A stretch of DNA of 64,000 nt, taken from positions 2,670,001 through 2,734,000 of the forward strand of contig NC_088178.1 in NCBI RefSeq assembly GCF_028769735.1. The letters run 5' to 3'. This DNA comes from Zonotrichia leucophrys gambelii (Eukaryota > Chordata > Aves > Passeriformes > Passerellidae). The notes under the pieces were generated by a model. It was not told the origin of the DNA. It did not search any database and saw only the letters and a program-made list of their open reading frames with translations. Of the stretch, positions 11,996-25,100 are shown one piece after another (the stretch's first letter is position 1; every line of letters starts with the position of its first letter). The translations under genes and the position numbers were made by a program.

Positions 11996-12223
11996 GAGCA
12001 GAGCCGGCTGCGCAGCCGGGCTGGGGCTGATGCGAGAGCGGCTGTGGCTGCGCTGCTGCCGCTGCCAGGGGAGGGAGGGAGGGGAAGGGGAGGGGAGGGT
12101 GCCGAGGTGTGCCCGTCACCCCGAGCAGGGGGCTGGCCCTGAGGAAGCTCCGCTGTCTCCCCAGAGCCGCTCTGAGCACGCCGTCGGCACAGACCCACCG
12201 GCAGGGAGGACGGCTCAAAGGCA
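11996..12223 (+). promoter_or_regulatory. CpG-rich segment, candidate RGS8 promoter / noncoding first exon
   Basis: This stretch is much richer in CpG than its surroundings and ends at 12223 with an excellent splice donor (GGCA followed by GTGAGTATC). It lies about 3.8 kb upstream of the first RGS8 coding exon on the same strand, the place expected for a noncoding first exon. No TATA box is seen. Assignment to RGS8 is inference; a separate noncoding transcript is possible. Confidence 0.35.
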
Positions 12224-13410
12224 GTGAGTATCTTTATCTCGGTGTCTGTCTGTCTGTCTGTCTGTCTGCAGTGCCTCCGTGCTCGGTTTTCCCCCCTGGC
12301 TTTCTGTGCATGTGAATGGATGGTCTTAATCTCCCGAAGCCCCCCGAGAGATCTCACGGTTTGCTGTTCTGTTTATTTGGTTGGTTGGTGTTTTAACCTT
12401 TGTGCTGCTGGTTTGGTTTTTTTGTATTGGGATGGCTTCTTTATCTGTGCCCAGGTGGTTTGATAACCTGAATGTCCTAATCACAGCCCTCCCTCGCTGT
12501 CTGTCAAGGAGAAACCCCCAAAACTCATCCATGATGAGGCTGGTGGCTCTCCTTGACTGGATTCCTTCCATAGGAGGGGGAGGCAGGATGAAGGATGGAG
12601 CGGGGGGGGGAAAAAACCCCTCACCAAGACCTTCATTGCAATTTGCCAGACACCACAGATTACATTTTAAAGCCAAAACTGACTGGATTTATTTGCAAAC
12701 AGAGCGAGCATCCACGGGGATGCCAGCTGAGCATTGCCTCCATGGGGAATGCAGGTCCCTGCACCCCTGAAGTCAGACAGACTTTGGGGTCCCAGGGAAG
12801 TTGGGTGCTTGCTGTGGGGGTGAGTGGGGGGCAGTGGGGGCCAGCTGGCGGCTCTTTCATAACAGAACCCCAAAATTCAGCCTGCAAGGGAGAGGGAGGG
12901 CAGATGGCTCCACTGGAGCAGCAGTGGGAAAGGGAAGCAGGAGCTGCTGGACTCTAGGAAGTCATGTGCTGTGGCCCTACATGGGGGTGAGGCTGTTAAT
13001 GAGGAAATTTAGAGGGGCTTAAGGAATTACAAGGATTGATTTCAGTCAGAGAAGCAGCCGGCCGGGGCGAGGATTAAGGGAATGCACTCACTGGCAGTGC
13101 AGCACAATCCCAGTTCCATTAATTTAGTGGGGAAGAGGCTTTGTGCCTTTTTAATGTAATCAGGGTTTAAGAGGGATGGTGCAGTGGGCAGCCCAAGCTC
13201 CAGGGTGTCCCCCAGCAGAGCAGGGTCCTGGCTCCTTGCACCCCCCCTCAGCTCTCATGGAGGGCACCTGGAGCCTGGCAAACCAGGAACATTTGCCTCT
13301 GCTCTCTGTCCCCTGGCTCTCCTGCCTGCTGCATCTCACCTTCACTCTCTGCTGATGGGAGAGTTGTCAGCCAGTGATCCCCAGCGTGCCAAGGCTCACG
13401 AGGAACCCAG

Positions 13411-13650
13411 CATCTCCTTCCTTCCTTCCTTCCTTCCCTTCCCCTTCCTTCCTTCCTTCCTTCCCCTTCCCTCTTCCCCTTCCCCTTCCCCTTCCCCTTC
13501 CCCTTCTCCCCTTCCCCTTCCTCCTCCTTCCCCTTCCCCTTCCCCTTCCCTTCCTTCCTCCTTCCCTTCCTTCCTTCCCTTCATTCCTTCCTTTCTTCTT
13601 CCTTCCATTTCCTCCATTTCCTTTCCTTCATTTCCTTCCTCTTCCCCCTT
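13411..13650. repeat. (CCTT)n / (CCCCTT)n polypyrimidine tract
   Basis: About 240 bp of almost pure C and T with CCTT and CCCCTT periodicity; the complementary strand is polypurine. Confidence 0.9.
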
Positions 13651-14022
13651 TTGCAGCCTATGCACCTCCCTGGTGTCTCCCACCACCCCAACGAGGCCCT
13701 GCTTGCTCTGGGTGGTTTGTGTGTGAGTGCCTGAGCCCTGGTGGTGCAGGAGCAGCCCCTGCAGATGTGTGAAGTCCTGCTGTTGTTCTGTTTGCAGTGC
13801 CAGCTCTCCCGTGATGCCTGGCCACTGGCTCCAGCCGTGACCTGCAGGGACAGGCACAAGATGTAGTTTGTGACCCATCCTAGCAAGGCCAGCCTGGAGC
13901 TCTGCCCCTTGAGGAGAGACCTTCAGAGGATGAGTGGGATAATCCAGCCAGCTCCTGCTGCTCCCTGGTGAGCTGGGACACCAAACTCACACTGCTTCAC
14001 ACCTGAAGCTGGACTTGGCCTG

Positions 14023-14152
14023 GTCTTAGAAGGAAATGCTGTCTCTGCTCTGTGGCCACCCCTCAGCTCTCAACGTCTTCCATTGAACAGTTGACTTTCC
14101 ACTCTAGGAGGGAAGGATCAAATGGGTTGAGGACAACTGGCCCTTCTTGGCT
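14023..14152. repeat. 130-bp dispersed segment, also inserted in the 19.9-kb LTR
   Basis: Begins GTCTTAGAAGGAAATGCTGT and ends CCCTTCTTGGCT. It aligns almost end to end with 19965-20089, where it interrupts an LTR that lacks it in the other two copies. It therefore behaves like a small mobile or captured sequence. Family unknown. Confidence 0.6.
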
Positions 14153-16051
14153 TTGGCAAAGAGGATTCTTTGGTGCTTTTTAAAGTGCCAGGACATGAAA
14201 CAGTAAATCCCTTCTTCCTGCCCTCCTGCCTCCTGCAAGCAGCCCTGACTGAGGTCCAAGCCAGCCAGTTAAAGGGTTAACCATAGCTGGATGCCTGCAT
14301 GGCTGCCTTACTGATCCCACGGAGGTAACTGGAACAAACACAGTGCATCCCCACCCTGCCACCCTGTCCCTGTCCACCTCGTCCAGCAAGCCCCTCTGCC
14401 CACTGCAGTGTCCCTGCTGCCCTTCCCTTGCCTCTCCACCTCCTGCACACCCAATTTCTCTCCCCTTTTCTCTCCTCTGTGTCCTGGCTTGGAAGTCCTG
14501 GCTGAGAGAAGTGTTTTCCACGAGGAACCAGCTCCCTGCTCTGATTCCCTGCTGCAGTCCCTTGATCTCAGGCATCCCAGGGGAACGGGAGCAGCGCTGC
14601 TGTGCTGACGCCTGTCACACCTCTTGCTGGGAAATTCGTGAGCAAACAGAGCAGGGCACAGAAAGGTGGGGGTAGGAGGCATCTGGAGAAGGATCCTGCA
14701 GTGGGTTTGGTGTCCAGCTGGGAAGGTGGCACTCCCTGTGCTCTCCTCTGGAGTTTGTGCAGTGCCCACGGCCATGGGGCCGGAGTTGGAGGCTGTGCAA
14801 CAATTCCTGTGGCTGAGGAGTTCCTGGGTTTTGTGCTTGTTAAACGCTGTGAGCTGCCTGTGCTGCACCAGGGAGACACTCGGTGCATTTAATTAACATT
14901 TAATTTGCTTGAAGATTACATTAAAATGTGCAATAATAGAAGCTCTCCGAAGGGCGGGAGGAGAAGGGGGAAACAGGCGCGCCACAGATTGGCTCAGGCA
15001 CTGGTGCTGAAGTGTTCTGCAAGAATTACAGATGGAAGGGGAAAAATGCTCTACTTGTGCAGCCACAGAGAGTGTTGGGCATCTGTTTGGGAGCAGAGCT
15101 TTCAGCAGCTCCAAAGGAGGTCCAGCAGCTGGGAAGGGGAGATGGGGTCACTGAATGTTCCTCCCATGGTCCTGAGGAGAGAATGGCCCAGTTTGATATC
15201 TAGGGAATCTCCAAGAGGAGACACCCTCGGGCTGGAGAGGCAGATCACAGAGCCCATACAACCCCACCAAAAAGCAGCCCCTACATGTTTATGGGGAGAG
15301 GGTGGTGCCAGTCCTGTGAAATGCATGTGTTCCCTCTCCCTGTCCCTCTGTCCTGCCCATCCCGGGTTATGTAATGAAGGATGCTGCGGCTGCTGTCCTG
15401 GGAAGGGGCTGGGCAAGGACACCAGGGGCTGGCACGGGGCTGAAGGCTCTGGGGCTGGGCTGAAATGTAGAGGAAAAAAGCTATAAAGCCATTTTCTGCC
15501 TGGGTAAGCGTGTCAGGAGACAGCAGTTTGATCCTGCTTATGTAATCCTGAGTCTAAACCGCTCGGGATCGATCCTGGCTGGGAGCTCAGGGGGCTGCAG
15601 CACAGGCTCACCTTGCAGGTGCCTTCCTACCCCTCTCCTTCCTCCAGCCCCCTCCACCTCAGGGATCTGTGCTGGTTTTGGTGCAGCTGGAACGAGGTGA
15701 CCGATTTCTTGTACTGCTGCCCATTGCTCTCCTCCCACACCCGACCAGGGCAGGACTTTCCAAGAAACCATCCCAAAATGCAGCCCTTCAAAGCCTTTCT
15801 GCCAGCCTGGTGTGAGGGAGCCTTCAGCTGCTCTGGTGCTGTGTTCACCCATAACATCAGCCTGGAGATGTCTCAGGCTCCCTCTCACACACGAGGGAAC
15901 CAAGGACACAGATCTGGCACCGAGGTTTTTCCTTTTTTTGGGTTTGTTCTTTTTCTTTTGCCAAGCTGGCTAGACTTATAATCATCCTTGTTCTTTGGTT
16001 TTCCCCCTGCTAACACCCCTGCTTCCCCACCTCGACCACAGGAGCAGAGGG

Positions 16052-16143
16052 ATGAGGACTCGCCTGGGCTGCCTGTCTCACAAATCAGACTCATATAATG
16101 ATTTCACAGCTATTCTTCCGGACAAGCCCAACCGGGCTTTGAA
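16052..16143 (+). CDS. RGS8: RGS8 coding exon 1 (residues 1-31)
   Basis: Codes for [11 protein letters not shown] through PDKPNRAL plus two bases of Lys31. The start Met has G at -3. The donor is GAA/GTGAGTA at 16144. Two acceptors are possible upstream, after CAG at 16041 or at 16047. The second would give a Gly codon before the Met, with phase matching the mammalian long form, so a spliced N-terminal extension remains possible. The basic, Cys-containing N-terminus is the membrane- and receptor-targeting region. Confidence 0.93.
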
Positions 16144-19100
16144 GTGAGTATAGCTGCAGCATCCCACACAACCCCACTCCTGCCCTTCCCCTTCCCACCC
16201 ACCACCTCCCCCCTGCAGTACTGTCCTCCTTTTGTTGTGTTTTGTATGAGTTGTGAGTGCTTCCAGCAGGAAAACAAACTGATCCAGCAGGAACAGCTCT
16301 GGAAACTCCTGGATCTGTGGCTCTGTGAGACAGGACGTGCTCCCAGTCCCCACCGCTGTGTGTGGGACACGTCTGCACCTCTTTGGGGATGTAATTTACA
16401 CCTCTGCCATCACAAATCAAAGCCTGAGCAGTTGGCTTGGTGTAAGAGGTGACCCGAAATTTCAGGTCATCTTCAGCTCAGCCTGGTATTTGACACTGCA
16501 AAAATTCGGGTGATGGTTTGAAAAATGCTGGAGGGAGATGCTTCAACCCCTGCAGAGTCCTGATTTGAGAAGTGTGGGATGGGACTCATCTGACCACAAG
16601 TCCCTGCTTCCACCTGAGATAAGATCTGTCCTTCCCCTGAAAGGCAAGCAAGAGAAATAAACACTTCTGCAGGGCTGAGTTCCATCTCGCCTGACTTTTG
16701 GCTTTTACAATGTAAATGTCTGCATCTGAGCTCGTTTCCTGGGCCTCTGCTCAGAGTCAATGAGGAAAAATTGGTGCCTTTTTGGGCATGATTCATCTGT
16801 CCTATTTTACCTGCCTGCCTGCCTGGGGATGTGAGCTGAGCAGAGTCCCTGCAGGTCCCTTGGGATCTCCTCCCTGATTCTAAAGCAAGCCCAGGGTCAC
16901 TTGGCTCAGTTCTACACCCTAGATCTCCAAAATCAGGTGAGAGGAATCCCAGCCTTCCTCGGTGTCCTCAGCAAACAGCTCCAGAGGGGATGAGCAGCTG
17001 TGGTTTGTCTGTAACTTGCTCCTTCCCTTCCTTACAGAAGACTGTCAACAGAAGAAGCTACAAGATGGGCAGACTCTTTTGATGTCCTTTTGTCCCATAA
17101 ATGTGAGTAAAGATCAAATTCTATCTTTTTTTTCCCTCCATTTCCCTTAACCCCTGTCCAGGGGCATGGTCCCTCCCAGCCACCATCCTTTAGGTAGGAA
17201 AAAAGAGAATTTTGTGTGTTCCCTTCACATCTTTGCTCCTGACAACAAGGAAAACCACAACTGCTAAAGCCATCAGCCCAAGGTGCTGCTTTTTCCAGCT
17301 CAGCACCCTTGACCAGCTTGCCCTGGCACAGAGGAATCCCCCTTGGTCCCCCTGAGCTGCAGTTACCACAGCAAACCCAAAAATTTCACATCCAGAGCCC
17401 TCATGCCAACCTATAATCAGCAATCCCTGCTCTGTTCAGTCCTGTGAGGTCTGTTCTGCAAATATTGCTCTGCTTCAGCAGCATTTTCACACTGAGAAAT
17501 TATAAACAAAGCAAAGTTCCCAGTATGGGTTCATTCATGGGCTTCTATTGAAGGAAAACACCCAAATGAGTTGAGGTTGGGGAAAAGCCACCGTGGGTGC
17601 TGAACTCTTTCATGGCAATAAGGAGCCGTCTGGCTTGCTTAGAGACTCAGGTTTTCCTTACATTTTAAAATGTAAGTGTAAATTATGTTATTAAGCTAAT
17701 TTGAAGGTAATTTTGCCAGGTTTCTACTGAGATGACAACAGTTTTGGCAGGGAATTAAGTGACAACTTTAAACAGGCAGGCTGACCAAGGCAGGAAAAAG
17801 CAGGATGTAATTTTAGCAGCAGTATCTAGTTGAGATCATTGCTCTTGCAGCCAATTGGGGAAAAAAATATATGGTGTAGCTGGGTATGGCTAAAAAGGAA
17901 CGTTTCTTTTGTGGAAATTCAGAACAAGAAGGGGAAAATACACCAAGGAGATTACAGGGTACCTGGGGGATGGAGAAAGGGGAGGGCAGGATTGTCAGAC
18001 CCCTGTTATCATCCTGAACTCAAACCCATTTCTTCTTCACTGGTGTAAAAGTTAAACGTAGAAATTTTCTTTATTAGACTGCAGAAGAAGGGCTTGGATT
18101 GCAAATCCCAGTGAATTTACCCACCTGTGTCCTGATGTTACACAGATTCTTCCCTCTTCAGCTGACTACTGCAAAAAATGCAAAATCAAACCTCAGTTCA
18201 ATGATTTTGTCCAGCAGCCTCCACGAGGCTGTCTGGTTTTATTAATAAATTAGCCTTAGAGAGTGATAAATGAATTATCAAGACCTTTCCCATCTCTTAG
18301 AATGGAAAGTAATTCTGATAACTCTCTGGCACTAATGAAAAATATTCAGTTTCTAATGAAAAATATTCAGTTCCTAATGGCAACAGAAGGTGATCTTTAA
18401 AATTTAAATTAATCTATTTTTATCAGCAGTCACGGTGACATTGCCTGGTGATTGGTTGGTGACAAAAAAATTTGTTGTTTAATAAACTACTTTCTAAAGG
18501 AATATTTTATAACTGCTCTGCACCTGAAGTTTCTGGAATTGCCAGCCTGGCAGTCAAGGGTTATAATGATGCAAATACAAAAAGTTCTGTTGAAACAGAA
18601 GTGTTATTTTAGTTACACTGGTTTAAAGGAGAGAACAGCACATACTCATGGAATTAATTATATTGTACAAGTTGCATTTTTGCTGTTAGGATGTGCTGAT
18701 GTTACACAGGTAGAGGAGCCTTGTGCCTTAACTGGCCAAAATCTGGGATTAAATAAAGCTGTGCCTGGCCTGCTGGCATCTGTCTGTGAAGGAAGCTGCC
18801 AGCAAAAATTCTGCTTTGAGTGCCAAGAGGAGGACAGAACTGCTGCAGTCTAATTTTCCCAGCATTAGCCAGGGAAAATTGGAATTCATGCTCGGGGGCA
18901 TGGGCTCAGCACCAGCTGGGCTCAGGGAGAATTCCCCCTGGGGCTCACAGCATCAGCAGGTAGAGCACTTGTGCTTGACACATCTGTCAGAAAGTGTCTT
19001 CACTAGATGGACAGCTCATTTATTTTGGGAAGGGGATTGTGATTTCAGGGGGTTGTGTGGTGCTTTTGCTGCAGTCAGATGGATTCAGTGCCTTCCAGGC

Positions 19101-22100
19101 AAACTGTTCTCCAGGGAAAATAAACCCCAAAGAGCTGGAGCAGGGCTCAGGAGCTGATGGGGCAGCTGAAAACGGGGTAGATCTTGTGGGAAACATTGCC
19201 AGGGGTGGGACTGAAATAGGGCTCTCCTTGAGCCAGGTCTCATGAGCTCTTGGAGAGCTATTTCACACCCAAGATAGCTCAGCTACCTTAGAAAGCATAA
19301 AATCAGCAGGATGGCTTCTGTGGTAGTGCTGGAAACAAAAAGGTTTCATAAAAGGCAAAATAATAAACTCTTCATAGAAAAAACTGATTAGGTGCCAGAG
19401 GTTCTTGCTCCTGGTAAAACACCCCACAAAAGCAATTGGTTTCTTTGTTCTCTTCTTTTTCTAGTAAATTGTTCAGGTGGGACTTTTGGCTCCTGTCCAA
19501 TTGGCTATCCTTAAGTTTGAGGTAAAGTTCCCTAGGCTATGAGATGCTTTTTCACCTAATTGAGGAGAGAAACTTCTGAGTTTATTTCCTTTCTTAAGGG
19601 CCTTATTTCCTTTCTCCATCAACAAGAGGCACATTCTTATATTGGACTAGTGGCAAAATTACTCCAAGGAGCAAAAACGTGGATCAGAGCTCCCCAGGAG
19701 GGCTCCAAAGTGCCCAGCTGAGCAGGTTCCCTAGTACACAGAGGAGGTTCAGAGACCTGCAGTACTCTGGGAGATGGGAAAAACACTTCCTATTCCCTTC
19801 CTATTTCCATGAGTCTCCAAAAGCATTCTTGTTGCATTATACTGATTTAGAGATGGGGTGACTTAGAGGCATTTTAAAATCTTTTATTCCATTTTCAGTC
19901 TCATGTGAAGGGTGAGACAATGCAGGTGTTATAATTCACACCATCACAATCAGAAGCCAATTATGTCTTAGAAGGAAATGCTGTCTCTGTGGCCATCCCT
20001 GAACTCTCAACATCTTCCACTGAATAACTGACTTTCCACTCTAGGAGGCAAGGATCAAATAGTGTGAAGACAACTGGCCCTTCTTGGCTTATAAACTTAT
20101 CTATAAGCTTATAATGCTTATACATTATAAGCATTTCTTGGCCTATCAGCCTTAGCCACACCATGCTGTAAATGCCTTAAAGCAAATCATTAAAATTACC
20201 CTTCCTGGGTCCTACTGCAATTCATCTTTCATAGTTCTATTTCTCCAAAGTATCCAGTCTTATTTACAAAACCATCCTTTGAAACTTGTTCCTAGTTCCA
20301 TTTCTCTCTCAACAATATCTGTCTTATTCTATGGCATTTCTAAATCAGCATTTCTTACCTCAAGGTTTGCATTCAGATGCACACTATGTGAGCTTTCTGT
20401 CAGACTTTGAGAATTCTTTACAAATCCATTTCCCACAGTTTCTAACAGAAGTGACCTGAGCAGTGTCATGCATTACACAGATTCCATGGAGAGTCCGTGG
20501 GGATTTGAGCCACCTGGTCTCGTGGGAGGTGTCCCTGCCCATGGCAGAGGGGCTGGAATGAGATGATTTTTAAGGTCCTTCTCAGCCCAAACTATTGTGT
20601 GATTCCATGATCACCTTTGCCAGACGTCCCTTGAAGTGTGACAGCCCTGGGGAACCCCCTTGATCTCCCCTCACCCTCCTGAAGAAGGAATGACTGTGCA
20701 GGTAATGTTTGATCCTGTTGTGAGAAGAGGATTGAAATCCCTTGGGATCTGAAGCAGTTGTTTACTCCCATGGCAGAAGGGTTGGAATGAGATGACTTTT
20801 AAGGTCCCTTCCAGCCCAAACCATTCTGTGATTCCATGATCACCTTTGCCAGTCAGGCAATGGTGTGCAGGTAATGTTTGATCCTGTTGTGGGAGGAGGA
20901 TTGAAAACCCTTGGGATTTGAAGCAGTTGTTTTCCCCCACGACAGAGGGCTGGAATGAGATGATTTTTAAGGTCCCTCTCAGCCCAAACCATTGTGTGAT
21001 TCCATCATCACCTTTGCCAGACATTCCTTGAAGTGTTGATGGCCCTGGGGAGCTCCCCCTGCTCTCCCTTCTCTCTTCTGAAGAATGAATGGCTGACTGC
21101 AGGTAATGTTTGATCCTGTTGTGAGAAGAGGACTGAAATCCCTTGGGATTTGAAGCAGTTGTTTTCTCCTGGGTGATTCCAGGCTGGGTAATGCCCTTGT
21201 CTCTGCACACACTGGTCTGATTTGGATTTCTTCCCCGAGCCATTCAAAGGATAATTTGAGCTGACAAGTTGAGTTAACAAGAGATTGTGAGTAGGAAATG
21301 CAGGAGGGCTCTCCCCACCTCCCTTTTGTGCTGGCCCTGGGACTGAATTCCCTCATCCCTCCTGGAGTGAGCAGAGCTGAGCAGCAGGATGCAGCAGCTC
21401 CACATCCATAGGTCAGTGCAATAAAATCCTAATTGTTAATGGGCAGAGGAAATAAACTCAGAAACCCTGGGGTCAAGCAGACAATCCCTATTCTACATCT
21501 ATTTTACACTGTCTGAGCTCACTGACACGTTCCCTGGGGTCAGGGCTTCGGAGGAAGCAACAGGAGAGGGGAACCTGATGCTGTTCTTGCCAGGGAAAAT
21601 AAACCCCAGAGTAAGAGACAGAGGCAGAGTAAGAGGCAAACCATGTGCAACATTTCCCTGGGGGCCCAGGGAGGAAAAGCAGTGGTTTTAACGCTGGATT
21701 TTGGCAACTTTTCCCATTTTGTGCCAGGGAAGTGAGCTCAGCGTGGTCCCCATGTGTGAGTGCATGCCTGTGAGTAAGTGAGGAGTAATCCCCTCCCTGT
21801 GCCCGTGCCCAGGAGGCTGGCCAGATGAGGATTTATCCTGACAGCCTGCTGGAGGGAAATACAAGCCACAGCATGTGTCATTCTGCATCCCCCACAGGGC
21901 TGGACACACAGATTTTTGTTCCTCCAGCATCCAGCAGGACAATCTGTCCTCAATCCTTGGTAAACTTCTCACTCCACACCAAAAACATTCATCCTGAATT
22001 GCCACTTTTATCTCAAGGGTGACTTTTCTCTGGATTTGTTTGAAATCTGGAGGAAAAGGTGATTTTTCTCTGGATATTTTTTTTTTTTGTGATCTCCGTG

Positions 22101-25100
22101 CTCTTCCTCCCAAACTTTATTGTTGTTCTCCTCCTCCTGTTGTCTACACATTCCTTCACTTCCTACACAGCACAGGAATATCCCAACCTACTCCCAGCTC
22201 CTTCTGAGCCAGAAGAGCATTTGCATTGTGCTGCTGACAGGCAGCTGAGATGAAGGGAAGCTCTGCTCAGCAGCAGTGGGAGCACATTTGTGTGCTGTGC
22301 AGAGCATTTGTGACCTTGTCCCTCCAGCCCTGCACCCAACACCTTCCAGGGAGCCAATCCATCCCTCCACCAGCCACAGGGACCCTGCCTTTACTCCCTG
22401 CTTGCTCAAGGAGTGAAACACATGCATTAAATAAATTACTGGAGATTGCTTTCTTGCTCTGACAGTGGCAGGTGCTTGGTTATTAAACTGCCTGAATGAT
22501 TTAGGCCACTAATCTGGGCTTTTCCTCATGCTGATGAAGCTTAGCTGAGCCCTGTCTTGTGTTTTCTGCTCTCCACCTCGGTCCCTTCTTGTTGGAAAGG
22601 ATCCACTTTCCATCTCCTGAATGGGATTTCAGGTGTCCCTGTCCTCACATGGTCATTGACCTGCCTGGCGCTGCCCATTCATAAACCAGAAATTCCTGTC
22701 ACTGCCTAACTCTGCAGTATGGGGGTTGTTGAAGGAGTTTTGAGTTAGATCTCTGAGGTTTTTAGATGATGCCATTTATTTTTCTTATCTTCTACACAGA
22801 CAGAAAGGGGGAGTTCAGCTCACATCTTCACAGCATGGTTCAGAAGGTCACACAACCCCTAGTTACAAGCCCTTTTAAAGATTTATTGACCAATAAATCA
22901 CTGCCAATAAGGATATTTATGGTTTTGATCCAATCCTTCAATATTTTATCTTATGGACTCATGCTACAGTGTAAGCTTTCAAAGCCAGTCATGTTATGAC
23001 ACACAAACCTACAGCACTGCATCCTAAACTCCTTGTTCACCTTTGTTTTTTCTATATCTTAAACTCTAAAGCTCTAAACTTCCCTCTTCCTAATTTAATG
23101 TGTCTCTGCTTTAAAATCCATATTCTCACTTCTGGCACCTATTTTAGAAGCCTTTCCCAAGGTCTCAGATCAAATCCTGTGTTTAATTCTAAGCTTTGGC
23201 TTACAGGCTCTGAGAATTCCCTGCATTTCAGATTCCAGCAGTGCAGGATCCTGAGCAATGTCTGAGCACTTGCACAATCCCCTCTGCACGTTCCTCAGTC
23301 AGTCTGAAAGGAGAGCAGGGCATTTTGAAGCTTAGATTTATACTGCAAAAGTAAAATATCAAATGTCTGCTGTATTCTCCCTCAGACTCTCAACATCCAG
23401 TAAAGAGCTCTGCTTCTTTGCCTTCAATTTATCTGCTCCACCAGCATCAATTTCCTCTTTTGGCTTCAAGCAAAGGACTCTTGGGGCAAATTCCTGAATA
23501 ATTGTCCAAGAGTTGTCCTGAAGGGCTGTGCAGCCACAGCAGCACATCCCGTCCTCCTGAGTGGCCATGCCTTTGGGGCTCACGTTGGGGATTATTTTGT
23601 GCTGCTGCCTCTGCAGAATTCTGATCCTGCTTTTAATTTCTGTGCTTTCTAAAGCGTCCCCCTGGAACTGGAAATTGGGATTTTTCAGGAGGTGAAATCT
23701 CTTTCCTGCTCATAGTACAATGCACTCCAGTGGTCGTTGTCCTGGCAAAAAGATGCCCAGTTAATGAAAAAGTTAAAAGTTGTCCAGTTAATTTCTCTGC
23801 TTTATCTGTAAAGCATCTCCCTGGAATTGCACACTGGGATATTTCAGGAGGTGAAATCTCTCTCCTGCTGGTATCACACTGCACTCCAGTGGTGATTGTC
23901 CCGGCAAAAAGATGTCCAGTTATCCAGTTAATAGAAAAGTTAAAATTTCTGTGCTTTCTCTGTAAAGTATCCCTCTGGAACTGCACAGTGGGATACTTCA
24001 GGAGGTGAAATCTCTCTCTTGCTTGTATCACACTGCATTCCAGTGGTGGTTGTCCTGGGCAAAATGATGTCCAGTATATTAAAAAGTTAAAAGTTGTCCA
24101 GTTAATTTCTGTGCTTTCTAAAGCATCCCTCTGGAATTGCACATTGAGATTTTTCAGTGTCACACTGAACTCCAGTGGTGGTTGTTCTGGAAAAAAGATG
24201 TCCAGTTGCCCAGTTAATTGAAAAGTTAAAAGTTGTCCAGTTAATTTCTCTGCTTTCGCTGGAATTGCACACTGGGATATTTCAGGAGGTGAAATCTCTC
24301 TCTTGCTTGTATCACACTGCACTCCAGTGGTGGCTGTCCCGGCAAAAAGATGTCCAGTTGTCCAGTTAATTGCAAAGTTAAAATAACTGTGCTTTCTCTG
24401 TAAAGCATCCCCCTGGAATTGCACATTGGGATACTTCAGGAGGTGAAATCTCTCTCTTGCTTGTATCACACTGCACTCCAGTGGTGGCTGTCCTGGAAAG
24501 AAAAGATGCCCAGTTAGGTGGGATGAGCTTTGAAATGCTGATCATTCATGAGTGCTCATTCCTTGAAAGCCTTGAAGGAGAGGAGCAGGTTGAAGTCAAC
24601 ATCCAGGTCAAATCCCAGCTCAGGTGGTGGCAGCTCCCACGCCCAGTTGTCCTCCTGCCCTTCCAGTCACACTTGTCATTGCTCCATGACAAACTTCAGG
24701 CAGTGATTGCCCAAACCTGGCTGTCAGGCACAGCTGGGAAGGCTGGCAGGCAGCTAAGGGTTAAAGATGAAAACCATGGCAAAGCAGGCAGTCAGGGCTG
24801 AGCTCTCCTGCACCCACAGTGTCCCAGCAAGTCCCTCGAAGGTTCGGCCTCACCATCTGCAGCTCCTCCAAGGCTCTGGGGACTGCATGACAGGAGTGGA
24901 TAAAAAAAGCAGAGAACAGCCAGACACTATTATTTATCCATTCACTGTCTAAACTTATTTCAGCATCAAAAGGAGCTGATTGACAAGAGAGCAGGAGGCA
25001 GAGCTCTTGGAAACCTCCTGGTCCCAGGGGAACCTGCTGCAGCTGCTCTCTGGGGCAGGGCGGTAGCAAATGCCTTTCTCTCCTTGTCACTCATGACATT

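Larger units (their letters stand above)
12224..16041. other. Putative RGS8 first intron, no coding exon recognised
   Basis: If the CpG-rich segment is exon 1, this is the first intron. It holds a (TGTC)n run just after the donor (12241-12270), a polypyrimidine (CCTT)n array and the short repeat at 14023. I looked for the 12-residue N-terminal extension known from mammalian RGS8 and did not find a convincing exon. Confidence 0.4.

Noticed and set aside
13396..13878. Glu/Gly/Lys-rich minus-strand protein
   Set aside because: Translation of a polypurine (CCTT)n complement.
23633..24469. 278-codon minus-strand open frame
   Set aside because: It coincides exactly with a tandem repeat and has no motif, no splice or promoter context and no codon periodicity.
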